In this document: in pieces, positions 35,961 to 50,204 of the stretch
How positions within the stretch are numbered: position 1 is the first letter of the stretch
How the letters are laid out: the number at the start of each line of letters is the position of its first letter
Assembly (NCBI GenBank): GCA_038380435.1
Contig: JAWZYU010000703.1
Span: 19,199 to 83,198, forward strand
Length of the DNA: 64,000 nucleotides
Direction: 5' to 3'
From: Ryuthela nishihirai
Taxonomy: Eukaryota > Arthropoda > Arachnida > Araneae > Heptathelidae
Translations under genes and position numbers: made by a program
Notes under the pieces: generated by a model
Databases searched by the model: none
Told to the model about the DNA's origin: nothing
Seen by the model: only the letters and a program-made list of their open reading frames with translations

Positions 35961-38959
35961 CCGAGAGCACAAAAAACTACCTCCCCCGGGTCACGAGGCG
36001 GGAACTCGTAACAGGTGCCCGAGACCACAGGAAAAAAAAAATCCCCCGGGACAGGAGGCGGGAACACCCGACAGTTGCCCGAGAGCACAAAAAACTACCT
36101 CCCCCGGGTCACGAGGCGGGAACTCGTATCAGGTGCCCGAGACCACAGGAAAAAAAAATCCCCCGGGACAGGAGGCGGGAACACCCGACAGTTGCCCGAC
36201 AGCACAAAAAACTACCTCCCCCGGGTCACGAGGCGGGAACTCGTAACAGGTGCCTGAGACCACAGGAAACAAAAAATCCCCCGGGACAGGAGGCGGGAAC
36301 ACCCGACAGTTTCCCGAGAGCACAAAAAACTACCTCCCCGGGTCACGAGGCGGGAACTCGTAACAGGTGCCCGAGACGACAGGAAAAAAAAAATCCCCCG
36401 GGACAGGAGGCGGGAACACCCGACAGTTGCCCGAGAGCACAAAAAACTACCTCCCCCGGGTCACGAGGCGGGAACTCGTATCAGGTGCCCGAGACCACAG
36501 GAAAAAAAAAATCCCCCGGGACAGGAGGCGGGAACACCCGACTGTTGCCCGACAGCACAAAAAACTACCTCCCCCGGGTCACGAGGCGGGAACTCGTAAC
36601 AGGTGCCCGAGACCACAGGAAAAAAAAAATCCCCCGGGACAGGAGGCGGGAACACCCGACAGTTGCCCGAGAGCACAAAAAACTACCTCCCCCGGGTCAC
36701 GAGGCGGGAAATCGTAACAGGTGCCCGAGACCGCAGGAAAAAAAAACTCCCCCGGGACAGGAGGCAGGAACACCCGACAGTTGCCCGAGAGCACAAAAAA
36801 CTACCTCCCCCAGGTCACGAGGCGGGAACTCGTAACAGGTGCCCGAGACCACAGGAAAAAAAAACTCCCCCGGGACAGGAGGCGGGAACACCCGACAGTA
36901 GCCCGAGAGCACAAAAAACTACCTCCCCCGGGTCACGAGGCGGGAACTCGTAACAGGTGCCCAAGACCACAGGAAAAAAAAACTCCCCCAGGACAGGAGG
37001 CGGGAACACCCGACAGTTGCCCGAGAGCACAAAAAACTACCTCCCCCGGGTCAGGAGGCGGGAACTCGTAACAGGTGCCCGAGACCACAGGAAAAAAAAA
37101 ATCCCCCGGGACAGGAGGCGGGAACACCCGACAGTTGCCCGAGAGCACAAAAAACTACCTCCCCCGGGTCACGAGGCGGGAACTCGTATCAGGTGCCCGA
37201 GACCACAGGAAAAAAAAAATCCCCCGGGACAGGAGGAGGGAACACCCGACAGTTGCCCGAGAGCACTAAAAACTACCTCCCCCGGGTCACGAGGCGGGAA
37301 CTCGTAACAGGTGCCCGAGACCACAGGAAAAAAAAACTCCCCCGGGACAGGAGGCGGGAACACCCGACAGTTGCCCGAGAGCACAAAAAACTACCTCCCC
37401 CGGGTCACGAGGCGGGAACTCGTATCAGGTGCCCGAGACCACAGGAAAAAAAAAATACCCCGGGACAGGAGGCGGGAACACCCGACAGTTGCCCGAGAGC
37501 ACAAAAAACTACCTCCCCCGGGTCACGAGGCGGGAACTCGTAACAGGTGCCCGAGACCACAGGAAAAAAAAATCCCCCGGGACAGGAGGCGGGAACCCCC
37601 GACAGTTGCCCGAGAGCACAAAAAACTATCTCCCCCGGGTCACGAGGCGGGAACTCGTAACAGGTGCCCGAGACCACAGGAAAAAAAAATCCCCCGGGAC
37701 AGGAGGCGGGAACACCCGACAGTTGCCCGAGAGCACAAAAAACTACCTCCCCCGGGTCACGAGGCGGGAACTCGTATCAGGTGCCCGAGACCACAGGAAA
37801 AAAAAATCCCCCGGGACAGGAGGCGGGAACACCCGACAGTTGCCCGAGAGCACAAAAAACTACCTCCCCCGGGTCACGAGGCGGGAACTCGTAACAGGTG
37901 CCCGAGACCACAGGAAAAAAAAATCCCCCGGGACAGGAGGCGGGAACACCCGACAGTTGCCCGAGAGCACAAAAAACTACCTCCCCCGGGTCACGAGGCG
38001 CGAACTCGTAACAGGTGCCCGAGACCACAGGAAAAAAAAACTCCGCCGGGACAGGAGGCGGGAACACCCGACAGTTGCCCGAGAGCACAAAAAACTACCT
38101 CCCGCGGGTCACGAGGCGGGAACTCGTAACAGGTGCCCGAGACCACAGGAAAAAAAAACTCCCCCGGGACAGGAGGCGGGAACACCCGACAGTTGCCCGA
38201 GAGCACAAAAAACTACCTCCCCCGGGTCAGGAGGCGGGAACTCGTAACAGGTGCCCGAGACCACAGGAAAAAAAAATTCCCCCGGGACAGGAGGAGGGAA
38301 CACCCGACAGTTGCCCGAGAGCACAAAAAACTACCTCCCCCGGGTCACGAGGCGGGAACTCGTAACAGGTGCCCGAGACCACAGGAAAAAAAAAACTCCC
38401 CCGGGACAGGAGGCGGGAACACCCGACAGTTGCCCGAGAGCACAAAAAACTACCTCCCCCGGGTCAGGAGGCAGGAACTCGTAACAGGTGCCCGAGACCA
38501 CAGGAAAAAAAAAATCCCCCGCGACAGGAGGCGGGAACACCCGACAGTTGCCCGAGAGCACAAAAAACTACCTCCCGCGGGTCACGAGGCGGGAACTCGT
38601 AACAGGTGCCCGAGACCACAGGAAAAAAAAAATCCCCCGGGACAGGAGGCGGGAACACCCGACAGTTGCCCGAGAGCACAAAAAACTACCTCCCCCGGAT
38701 CACGAGGCGGGAACTCGTATCAGGTGCCCGAGACCACAGGAAAAAAAAACTCCCCCGGGACAGGAGGCGGGAACACCCGACAGTTGCCCGAGAGCACAAA
38801 AAACTACCTCCCCCGGGTCACGAGGCGGGAACTCGTAACAGGTGCCCGAGACCACAGGAAAAAAAAAATCCCCCGGGACAGGAGGCGGGAACACCCGACA
38901 GTTGCCCGAGAGCACAAAAAACTACCTCCCCCGGGTCACGAGGCGGGAACTCGTAACAG

Positions 38960-39520
38960 GTGCCCGAGACCACAGGAAAAAAAAAATCCCCCGGGACAGG
39001 AGGCGGGAACACCCGACAGTTGCCCGAGAGCACAAAAAACTACCTCCCCCGGGTCACGAGGCGGGAACTCGTAACAGGTGCCCGAGACCACAGGAAAAAA
39101 AAATCCCCCGGGACAGGAGGCGGGAACACCCGACAGTTGCCCGAGAGCACAAAAAACTACCTCCCCCGGGTCACGAGGCGGGAACTCGTAACAGGTGCCC
39201 GAGACCACAGGAAAAAAAACTCCCCCGGGACAGGAGGCGGGAACACCCGACAGTTGCCCGAGAGCACAAAAAACTACCTCCCCCGGGTCACGAGGCGGGA
39301 ACTCGTAACAGGTGCCCGAGACCACAGGAAAAAAAAAATCCCCCGGGACAGGAGGCGGGAACACCCGACAGTTGCCCGAGAGCACAAAAAACTACCTCCC
39401 CCGGGTCACGAGGCGGGAACTCGTAACAGGTGCCCGAGACCACAGGAAAAAAAAAATCCCCCGGGACAGGAGGCGGGAGCACCCGACAGTTGCCCGAGAG
39501 CACAAAAAACTACCTCCCCC
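38960..39520 (+). repeat. 707 bp (six-unit) tandem doubling, copy 1
   Basis: Matches 39,667-40,227 in A-tract lengths and in gcgggagcaccc near 39,474, a variant found only in these two places. Confidence 0.78.
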
Positions 39521-39666
39521 GGGTCACGAGGCGGGAACTCGTAACAGGTGTCCGAGACCACAGGAAAAAAAAACTCCCCCGGGACAGGAGGCGGGAACAC
39601 CCGACAGTTGCCCGAGAGCACAAAAAACTACCTCCCCCGGGTCACGAGGCGGGAACTCGTAACAGG

Positions 39667-40227
39667 TGCCCGAGACCACAGGAAAAAAAAAATCCCCCGG
39701 GACAGGAGGCGGGAACACCCGACAGTTGCCCGAGAGCACAAAAAACTACCTCCCCCGGGTCACGAGGCGGGAACTCGTAACAGGTGCCCGAGACCACAGG
39801 AAAAAAAAATCCCCCGGGACAGGAGGCGGGAACACCCGACAGTTGCCCGAGAGCACAAAAAACTACCTCCCCCGGGTCACGAGGCGGGAACTCGTAACAG
39901 GTGCCCGAGACCACAGGAAAAAAAAACTCCCCCGGGACAGGAGGCGGGAACACCCGACAGTTGCCCGAGAGCACAAAAAACTACCTCCCCCGGGTCACGA
40001 GGCGGGAACTCGTAACAGGTGCCCGAGACCACAGGAAAAAAAAAATCCCCCGGGACAGGAGGCGGGAACACCCGACAGTTGCCCGAGAGCACAAAAAACT
40101 ACCTCCCCCGGGTCACGAGGCGGGAACTCGTAACAGGTGCCCGAGACCACAGGAAAAAAAAAATCCCCCGGGACAGGAGGCGGGAGCACCCGACAGTTGC
40201 CCGAGAGCACAAAAAACTACCTCCCCC
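39667..40227 (+). repeat. 707 bp (six-unit) tandem doubling, copy 2
   Basis: Contains the second gcgggagcaccc near 40,181. Homology ends at an A half with gcgcgaactcgtatcagg (about 40,239). Confidence 0.78.
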
Positions 40228-40699
40228 GGGTCACGAGGCGCGAACTCGTATCAGGTGCCCGAGACCACAGGAAAAAAAAAATCCCCCGGGACAGGAGGCG
40301 GGAACACCCGACAGTTGCCCGAGAGCACAAAAAACTACCTACCCCGGGTCACGAGGCGGGAACTCGTATCAGGTGCCCGAGACCACAGGAAAAAAAAATC
40401 CCCCGGGACAGGAGGCGGGAACACCCGACAGTTGCCCGAGAGCACAAAAAACTACCTCCCCCGGGTCACGAGGCGGGAACTCGTAACAGGTGCCCGAGAC
40501 CACAGGAAAAAAAAAATCCCCCGGGACAGGAGGCGGGAACACCCGACAGTTGCCCGAGAGCACAAAAAACTACCTCCCCCGGGTCACGAGGCGGGAACTC
40601 GTAACAGGTGCCCGAGACCACAGGAAAAAAAAAATCCCCCGGGACAGGAGGCGGGAACACCCGACAGTTGCCCGAGAGCACAAAAAACTACCTCCCCCG

Positions 40700-41050
40700 G
40701 GTCACGAGGCGGGAACTCGTAACAGGTGTCCGAGACCACAGGAAAAAAAAACTCCCCCGGGACAGGAGGCGGGAACACCCGACAGTTGCCCGAGAGCACA
40801 AAAAACTACCTCCCCCGGGTCACGAGGCGGGAACTCGTAACAGGTGCCCGAGACCACAGGAAAAAAAAACTCCCCTGGGACAGGAGGCGGGAACACCCGA
40901 CAGTTTCCCGAGAGCACAAAAAACTACCCTCCCCGTGTCACGAGGCGGGAACTCGTAACAGGTGCCCGAGACCACAGGAAAAAAAAACTCCCCCGGGACA
41001 GGAGGCGGGAACACCCGACAGTTGCCCGAGAGCACAAAAAACTACCTCCC
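40700..41050 (+). repeat. 1,533 bp spaced duplication, copy 1
   Basis: Ordered variants gtgtccgag (40,727), cagtttcccgag (40,902) and ctaccctccccgtgtcac (40,923) recur 1,533 bp downstream, 13 units less one base. cccctggg lies at 40,873. Confidence 0.83.
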
Positions 41051-42232
41051 CCGGGTCACGAGGCGGGAACTCGTAACAGGTGCCCGAGACCACAGGAAAA
41101 AAAAACTCCCCCGGGACAGGAGGCGGGAACACCCGACAGTTCCCCGAGAGCACAAAAAACTACCTCCCCCGGGTCACGAGGCGGGAACTCGTTACAGGTG
41201 CCCGAGACCACAGGAAAAAAAAAATCCCCCGGGACAGGAGGCGGGAACACCCGACAGTTGCCCGAGAGCACAAAAAACTACCTCCCCCGGGTCACGAGGC
41301 GGGAACTCGTAACAGGTGCCCGAGACCACAGGAAAAAAAAAATCCCCCGGGACAGGAGGCGGGAACACCCGACAGTTGCCCGAGAGCACAAAAAACTACC
41401 TCCCCCGGGTCACGAGGCGGGAACTCGTATCAGGTGCCCGAGACCAAAGGAAAAAAAAAATCCCCCGGGACAGGAGGCGGGAACACCCGACAGTTGCCCG
41501 AGAGCACAAAAAACTACCTCCCCCGGGTCACGAGGCGGGAACTCGTATCAGGTGCCCGAGACCACAGGAAAAAAAAAATCCCCTGGGACAGGAGGCGGGA
41601 ACACCCGACAGTTGCCCGAGAGCACAAAAAACTACCTCCCCCGGGTCACGAGGCGGGAACTCGTATCAGGTGCCCGAGACCACAGGAAAAAAAAACTCCC
41701 CCGGGACAGGAGGCGGGAACACCCGACAGTTGCCCGAGAGCACAAAAAACTACCTCCCCCGGGTCACGAGGCGGGAACTCGTAACAGGTGTCCGAGACCA
41801 CAGGAAAAAAAAACTCCCCCGGGACAGGAGGCGGGAACACCCGACAGTTGCCCGAGAGCACAAAAAAATACCTCCCCCGGGTCACGAGGCGGGAACTCGT
41901 AACAGGTGCCCGAGACCACAGGAAAAAAAAAATCCCCCGCGACAGGAGGCGGGAACACCCGACAGTTGCCCGAGAGCACAAAAAACTACCTCCCCCGGGT
42001 CACGAGGCGGGAACTCGTAACAGGTGCCCGAGACCACAGGAAAAAAAAACTCCCCCGGGACAGGAGGCGGGAACACCCGGCAGTAGCCCGAGAGCACAAA
42101 AAACTACCTCCCCCGGGTCACGAGGCGGGAACTCGTATCAGGTGCCCGAGACCACAGGAAAAAAAAATCCCCCGGGACAGGAGGCGGGAACACCCGACAG
42201 TTGCCCGAGAGCACAAAAAACTACCTCCCCCG

Positions 42233-42583
42233 GATCACGAGGCGGGAACTCGTAACAGGTGTCCGAGACCACAGGAAAAAAAAACTCCCCCGGGACAGGA
42301 GGCGGGAACACCCGACAGTTGCCCGAGAGCACAAAAAACTACCTCCCCCGGGTCACGAGGCGGGAACTCGTAACAGGTGCCCGAGACCACAGGAAAAAAA
42401 AACTCCCCCGGGACAGGAGGCGGGAACACCCGACAGTTTCCCGAGAGCACAAAAAACTACCCTCCCCGTGTCACGAGGCGGGAACTCGTAACAGGTGCCC
42501 GAGACCACAGGAAAAAAAAACTCCCCTGGGACAGGAGGCGGGAACACCCGACAGTTGCCCGAGAGCACAAAAAACTACCTCCC
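42233..42583 (+). repeat. 1,533 bp spaced duplication, copy 2
   Basis: Repeats gtgtccgag, cagtttcccgag (42,435) and ctaccctccccgtgtcac (42,456). Here cccctggg falls one unit later (42,524) than in copy 1, evidence of a small exchange after the duplication. Confidence 0.83.
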
Positions 42584-45500
42584 CCGGGTCACGAGGCGGG
42601 AACTCGTAACAGGTGCCCGAGACCACAAGAAAAAAAAACTCCCCCGGGACAGGAGGCGGGAACACCTGGCAGTTGCCCGAGAGCACAAAAAACTACCTCC
42701 CCCGGGTCACGAGGCGGGAACTCGTATCAGGTGCCCGAGACCACAGGAAAAAAAAAATCCCCCGGGACAGGAGGCGGGAACACCCGACAGTTGCCCGAGA
42801 GCACAAAAAACTACCTCCCCCGGGTCACGAGGCGGGAACTCGTAACAGGTGCCCGAGACCACAGGAAAAAAAAACTCCCCCGGGACAGGAGGCGGGAACA
42901 CCCGACAGTTGCCCGAGAGCACAAAAAACTACCTCCCCCGGGTCACGAGGCGGGAACTCGTAACAGGTGCCCGAGACCACAGGAAAAAAAAAATCCCCCG
43001 GGACAGGAGGCGGGAACACCCGACAGTTGCCCGAGAGCACAAAAAACTACCTCCCCCGGTCACGAGGCGGGAACTCGTATCAGGTGCCCGAGACCACAGG
43101 AAAAAAAAACTCCCCCGGGACAGGAGGCGGGAACACCCGACAGTTGCCCGAGAGCACAAAAAACTACCTCCCCCGGGTCACGAGGCGGGAACTCGTAACA
43201 GGTGCCCGAGACCACAGGAAAAAAAAACTCCCCCGGGACAGGAGGCGGGAACACCCGACAGTTGCCCGAGAGCACAAAAAACTACCTCCCCCGGGTCACG
43301 AGGCGGGAACTCGTAACAGGTGCCAGAGACCACAGGAAAAAAAAACTCCCCCGGGACAGGAGGCGGGAACACCCGACAGTTGCCCGAGAGCACAAAAAAC
43401 TACCTCCCCCGGGTCAGGATGCGGGAACTCGTAACAGGTGCCCGAGACCACAGGAAAAAAAAAATCCCCCGGGACAGGAGGCGGGAACACCCGACAGTTG
43501 CCCGAGAGCACAAAAAACTACCTCCCCCGGGTCACGAGGCGGGAACTCGTATCCGGTGCCCGAGACCACAGGAAAAAAAAAATCCCCCGGGACAGGAGGC
43601 GGGAACACCCGACAGTTGCCCGAGAGCACAAAAAACTACCTCCCCCGGGTCACGAGGCGGGAACTCGTAACAGGTGTCCGAGACCACAGGAAAAAAAAAC
43701 TCCCCCGGGACAAGAGGCGGGAACACCCGACAGTTGCCCGAGAGCACAAAAAACTACCTCCCATGGGTCACGAGGCGGGAACTCGTAACAGGTGCCCGAG
43801 ACCACAGGAAAAAAAAACTCCCCCGGGACAGGAGGCGGGAACACCCGACAGTTGCCCGAGAGCACAAAAAACTACCTCCCCCGGGTCACGAGGTGGGAAC
43901 TCGTATGAGGTGCCTGAGACCACAGGAAAAAAAAAATCCCCCGGGACAGGAGGCGGGAATACCCGACAGTTGCCCGAGAGCACAAAAAACTACCTCCCCC
44001 GGGTCACGAGGTGGGAACTCGTAACAGGTGCCCGAGACCACAGGAAAAAAAAACTCCCCCGGGGACAGGAGGCGGTAACACCCGACAGTTGCCCGAGAGC
44101 ACAAAAAACTACCTCCCCCGGGTCACGAGGCGGGAACTCGTAACAGGTGCCCGAGACCACAGGAAAAAAAAAATCCCCCGGGACAGGAGGCGGGAACACC
44201 CGACAGTTGCCCGAGAGCACAAAAAACTACCTCCCCCGGGTCACGAGGCGGGAACTCGTAACAGGTGCCCGAGACCACAGGAAAAAAAAAATCCCCCGGG
44301 ACAGGAGGCGGGAACACCCGACAGTTGCCCGAGAGCACAAAAAACTACCTCCCCCGGGTCACGAGGCGGGAACTCGTAACAGGTGCCCGAGACCACAGGA
44401 AAAAAAAAATCCCCCGGGACAGGAGGCGGGAAAACCCGACAGTTGCCCGAGAGCACAAAAAACTACCTCCCCCGGGTCACGAGGCGGGAACTCGTATCAG
44501 GTGCCCGAGACCACAGGAAAAAAAAAATCCCCCGGGACAGGAGGCGGGAACACCCGACAGTTGCCCGAGAGCACAAAAACTACCTACCCCGGGTCACGAG
44601 GCGGGAACTCGTAACAGGTGTCCGAGACCACAGGAAAAAAAAAACTCCCCCGGGACAGGAGGCGGGAACACCCGACACTTGCCCGAGAGCACAAAAAACT
44701 ACCTCCCATGGGTCACGAGGCGGGAACTCGTAACAGGTGCCCGAGACCACAGGAAAAAAAAACTCCCCCGGGACAGGAGGCGGGAACACCCGACAGTTGC
44801 CCGAGAGCACAAAAAACTACCTCCACCGGGTCACGAGGCGGGAACTCGTAACAGGTGCCCGAGACCACAGGAAAAAAAAAATCCCCCGGGACAGGAGGCG
44901 GGAACACCCGACAGTTGCCCGAGAGCACAAAAAACTACCTCCCCCGGGTCACGAGGCGGGAACTCGTATCAGGTGCCCGAGACCACAGGAAAAAAAAAAT
45001 CCCCCGGGACAGGAGGCGGGAACACCCGAGAGTTGCCCGAGAGCACAAAAAACTACCTCCCCCGGGTCACGAGGCGGGAACTCGTAACAGGTGCCCGAGA
45101 CCACAGGAAAAAAAAAATCCCCCGGGACAGGAGGCGGGAACACCCGACAGTTGCCCGAGAGCACAAAAAACTACCTCCCCCGGGTCGCGAGGCGGGAACT
45201 CGTATCAGGTGCCCGAGACCACAGGAAAAAAAAATCCCCCGGGACAGGAGGCGGAAACACCCGACAGTTGCCCGAGAGCACAAAAAACTACCTCCCCCGG
45301 GTCAGGAGGCGGGAACTCGTAACAGGTGCCCGAGACCACAGGAAAAAAAAAATCCCCCGGGACAGGAGGCGGGAACACCCGACAGTTGCCCGAGAGCACA
45401 AAAATCTACCTCCCCCGGGTCACGAGGCGGGAACTCGTAACAGGTGCCCGAGACCACAGGAAAAAAAAAATCCCCCGGGACAGGAGGCGGGAACACCCGA

Positions 45501-45678
45501 CAGTTGCCCGAGAGCACAAAAAACTACCTCCCCCGGGTCAAGAGGCGGGAACTCGTAACAGGTGCCCGAGACCACAGGAAAAAAAAATCCCCCGGGACAG
45601 GAGGCGGGAACACCCGACAGTTGCCCGAGAGCACAAAAAACTACCTCCCCCGGGTCACGAGGCGGGAACTCGTAACAG

Positions 45679-46265
45679 GTGCCCGAGACCACAGGAAAAA
45701 AAAACTCCCCCGGGACAGGAGGCGGGAACACCCGACAGTTGCCCGAGAGCACAAAAAACTACCTCCCCCGGGTCACGAGGCGGGAACTCGTAACAGGTGC
45801 CCGAGACCACAGGAAAAAAAAACTCCCCCGGGACAGGAGGCGGGAACACCCGACAGTTGCCCGAGAGCACAAAAAACTACCTCCCCCGGGTCACGAGGCG
45901 GGAACTCGTAACAGGTGCCCGAGACCACAGGAAAAAAAAACTCCCCCGGGACAGGAGGCGGGAACACCCGACAGTTGCCCGAGAGCACAAAAAACTACCT
46001 CCCCCGGGTCACGAGGCGGGAACTCGTAACAGGTGCCCGAGACCACAGGAAAAAAAAACTCCCCCAGGACAGGAGGCGGGAACACCCGACAGTTGCCCGA
46101 GAGCACAAAAAACTACCTCCCCCGGGTCACGAGGCGGGAACTCGTAACAGGTGCCCGAGACCACAGGAAAAAAAAACTCCCCCGGGACAGGAGGCGGGAA
46201 CACCCGACAGTTGCCCGAGAGCACAAAAAACTACCTCCCCCGGGTCACGAGGCGGGAACTCGTAA
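45679..46265 (+). repeat. Locally homogenised run of five aactcc-class units
   Basis: Consecutive units share the aactccccc state, cgtaacagg ends and exactly 118 bp spacing, with one visible change (cccccaggacagg, 46,071). Elsewhere unit classes alternate within one or two units, so this run suggests local amplification of one unit. Confidence 0.75.
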
Positions 46266-47565
46266 CAGGTGCCCGAGACCACAGGAAAAAAAAACTCCCC
46301 CGGGACAGGAGGCGGGAACACCCGAGAGTTGCCCGAGAGCACAAAAAACTACCTCCCCCGGGTCACGAGGCGGGAACTCGTAACAGGTGCCCGAGACCAC
46401 AGGAAAAAAAAAATACCCCGGGACAGGAGGCGGGAACACCCGACAGTTGCCCGAGAGCACAAAAAACTACCTCCCCCGGGTCACGAGGCGGGAACTCGTA
46501 TGAGGTGCCCGAGACCACAGGAAAAAAAAATCCCCCGGGACAGGAGGCGGGAACACCCGACAGTTGCCCGCGAGCACAAAAAACTACCTCCCCCGGGTCA
46601 CGAGGCGGGAACTCGTAACAGGTGCCCGAGACCACAGGAAAAAAAAACTCCCCCGGGACAGGAGGCGGGAACACCCGACAGTTGCCCGAGAGCACAAAAA
46701 ACTACCTCCCCCGGGTCAGGAGGCGGGAACTCGTAACAGGTGCCCGAGACCACAGGAAAAAAAAAATCCCCCGCGACAGGAGGCGGGAACACCCGACAGT
46801 TGCCCGAGAGCACAAAAAACTACCTCCCCCGGGTCACGAGGCGGGAACTCGTAACAGGTGCCCGAGACCACAGGAAAAAAAAAATCCCCCGGGACAGGAG
46901 GCGGGAACACCCGACAGTTGCCCGAGAGCACAAAAAACTACCTCCCCCGGGTCACGAGGCGGGAACTCGTAACAGGTGCCCGAGACCACAGGAAAAAAAA
47001 AATCCCCCGGCACAGGAGGCGGGAACACCCGACAGTTGCCCGAGAGCACAAAAAACTACCTCCCCCGGGTCACGAGGCGGGAACTCGTAACAGGTGTCCG
47101 AGACCACAGGAAAAAAAAAATCCCCCGGGACAGGAGGCGGGAACACCCGACAGTTGCCCGAGAGCACAAAAAACTACCTCCCCCGGGTCACGAGGCGGGA
47201 ACTCGTAACAGGTGCCCGAGACCACAGGAAAAATAAAATCCCCCGGGACAGGAGGCGGGAACACCCGACAGTTGCCCGAGAGCACAAAAAACTACCTCCC
47301 CCGGGTCACGAGGCGGGAACTCGTAACAGGTGCCCTAAACCACAGGAAAAAAAAACTCCCCCGGGACAGGAGGCGGGAACACCCGACAGTTGCCCGAGAG
47401 CACAAAAAACTACCTCCCCCGGGTCACGAGGCGGGAACTCGTAACAGGTGCCCGAGACCACAGGAAAAAAAAACTCCCCCGGGACAGGAGGCGGGAACAC
47501 CCGACAGTTGCCCGAGAGCACAAAAAACTACCTCCCACGGGTCAGGAGGCGGGAACTCGTAACAG

Positions 47566-48111
47566 GTGCCCGAGACCACAGGAAAAAAAAAATCCCCCGG
47601 GACAGGAGGCGGGAACACCCGACAGTTGCCCGAGAGCACAAAAAACTACCTCCCCCGGGTCACGAGGCGGGAACTCGTATCAGGTGCTGGAGACCACAGG
47701 AAAAAAAAAATCCCCCGGGACAGGAGGCGGGAACACCCGACAGTTGCCCGAGAGCACAAAAAACTACCTCCCCCGGGTCACGAGGCGGGAACTCGTAACA
47801 GGTGTCCGAGACCACAGGAAAAAAAAACTCCCCCGGGACAGGAGGCGGGAACACCCGACAGTTGCCCGAGAGCACAAAAAACTACCTCCCATGGGTCACG
47901 AGGCGGGAACTCGTAACAGGTGCCCGAGACCACAGGAAAAAAAAACTCCCCCGGGACAGGAGGCGGGAACACCCGACAGTTGCCCGAGAGCACAAAAAAC
48001 TACCTCCCCCGGGTCACGAGGCGGAAACTCGTATGAGGTGCCCGAGACCACAGGAAAAAAAAAATCCCCCGGGACAGGAGGCGGGAACACCCGACAGTTG
48101 CCCGAGAGCAC
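47566..48111 (+). repeat. 826 bp (seven-unit) duplication, copy 1
   Basis: Markers gtgtccgag (47,803), ctcccatgggtcac (47,885) and cgtatgaggtg (48,030) recur 826 bp downstream. ccatgg replaces the CCCGGG palindrome in this A half. Older relatives of the same marker set lie at 43.68-43.91 and 44.62-44.71 kb. Confidence 0.82.
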
Positions 48112-48391
48112 AAAAAACTACCTCCCCCAGGTCACGAGGCGGGAACTCGTATCAGGTGCCCGAGACCACAGGAAAAAAAAAATCCCCCGGGACAGGAGGC
48201 GGGAACACCCGACAGTTGCCCGAGAGCACAAAAAACTACCTCCCCCGGGTCACGAGACGGGAACTCGTAACAGGTGCCCGAGACCACAGGAAAAAAAAAA
48301 TCCCCCGGGACAGGAGGCGGGAACACCCGACAGTTGCCCGAGAGCACAAAAAACTACCTCCCCCGGGTCACGAGGCGGGAACTCGTAACAG

Positions 48392-48937
48392 GTGCCCGAG
48401 ACCACAGGAAAAAAAAAATCCCCCGGGACAGGAGGCGGGAACACCCGACAGTTGCCCGAGAGCACAAAAATCTACCTCCCCCGGGTCACGAGGCGGGAAC
48501 TCGTATCAGGTGCCCGAGACCACAGGAAAAAAAAAATCCCCCGGGACAGGAGGCGGGAACACCCGACAGTTGCCCGAGAGCACAAAAAACTACCTCCCCC
48601 GGGTCACGAGGCGGGAACTCGTAACAGGTGTCCGAGACCACAGGAAAAAAAAACTCCCCCGGGACAGGAGGCGGGAACACCCGACACTTGCCCGAGAGCA
48701 CAAAAAACTACCTCCCATGGGTCACGAGGCGGGAACTCGTAACAGGTGCCCGAGACCACAGGAAAAAAAAACTCCCCCGGGACAGGAGGCGGGAACACCC
48801 GACAGTTGCCCGAGAGCACAAAAAACTACCTCCCCCGGGTCACGAGGCGGGAACTCGTATGAGGTGCCCGAGACCACAGGAAAAAAAAATCCCCCGGGAC
48901 AGGAGGCGGGAACACCCGACAGTTGCCCGAGAGCACA
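48392..48937 (+). repeat. 826 bp (seven-unit) duplication, copy 2
   Basis: Repeats gtgtccgag (48,629), ctcccatgggtcac (48,711) and cgtatgaggtg (48,856), with a private cgacacttgcccg (48,682) that is also seen at 44,685. That shared change hints at an exchange with the 44.6 kb segment. Confidence 0.82.
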
Positions 48938-50190
48938 AAAAACTACCTCCCCCGGGTCAGGAGGCGGGAACTCGTAACAGGTGCCCGAGACCACAGGAAA
49001 AAAAAAATCCCCCGGGACAGGAGGCGGGAACACCCGACAGTTGCCCGAGAGCACAAAAAACTACCTCCCCCGGGTCACGAGGCGGGAACTCGTAACAGGT
49101 GCCCGAGACCACAGGAAAAAAAAAATCCCCCGGGACAGGAGGCGGGAACACCCGACAGTTGCCCGAGAGCACAAAAAACTACCTCCCCCGGGTCACGAGG
49201 CGGGAACTCGTAACAGGTGCCCGAGACCACAGGAAAAAAAAAATCCCCCGGGACAGGAGGCGGGAACACCCGACAGTTGCCCGAGAGCACAAAAAACTAC
49301 CTCCCCCGGGTCACGAGGCGTGAACTCGTATCAGGTGCCCGAGACCACAGGAAAAAAAAAATCCCCCGGGACAGGAGGCGGGAACACCCGACAGTTGCCC
49401 GAGAGCACAAAAAACTACCTCCCCCGGGTCACGAGGCGGGAACTCGTAACAGGTGCCCGAGACCACAGGAAAAAAAAAATCCCCCGGGACAGGAGGCGGG
49501 AACACCCGACAGTTGCCCGAGAGCACAAAAAACTACCTCCCCCGGGTCACGAGGCGGGAACTCGTATCAGGTGCCCGAGACCACAGGAAAAAAAAATCCC
49601 CTGGGACAGGAGGCGGGAACACCCGACAGTTGCCCGAGAGCACAAAAAACTACCTCCCCCGGGTCACGAGGCGGGAACTCGTATCAGGTGTCCGAGACCA
49701 CAGGAAAAAAAAATCCCTCGGGACAGGAGGCGGGAACACCCGACAGTTGCCCGAGAGCACAAAAAACTACCTCTCCCGGGTCACGAGGCGGGAACTCGTA
49801 ACAGGTGCCCGAGACCACAGGAAAAAAAAAATCCCCCGGGAGAGGAGGCGGGAACACCCGACAGTTGCCCGAGAGCACAAAAAACTACCTCCCCCGGGTC
49901 ACGAGGCGGGAACTCGTATCAGGTGCCCGAGACCACAGGAAAAAAAAAATCCCCCGGGACAGGAGGCGGGAACACCCGACAGTTGCCCGAGAGCACAAAA
50001 AACTACCTCCCCCGGGTCACGAGGCGGGAACTCGTAACAGGTGCCCGAGACCACAGGAAAAAAAAAATCCCCCGGGACAGGAGGCGGGAACACCCGACAG
50101 TTGCCCGAGAGCACAAAAATCTACCTCCCCCGGGTCACGAGGCGGGAACTCGTAACAGGTGCCCGAGACCACAGGAAAAAAAAACTCCCC

Positions 50191-50204
50191 CGGGACGGAG
50201 GCGG
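50191..50204 (+). repeat. Shortened gggac-gg marker, copy 1
   Basis: The B half reads gggacggaggcggg, one base short of gggacaggaggcggg. Related one-base-short forms (gggacgaagg) lie at 52,787, 54,493 and 56,193, preceded in each case by an A half with caaaaatctacc. They mark a second element of the 50-58 kb higher-order repeat, interleaved with the signature modules. Confidence 0.85.
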
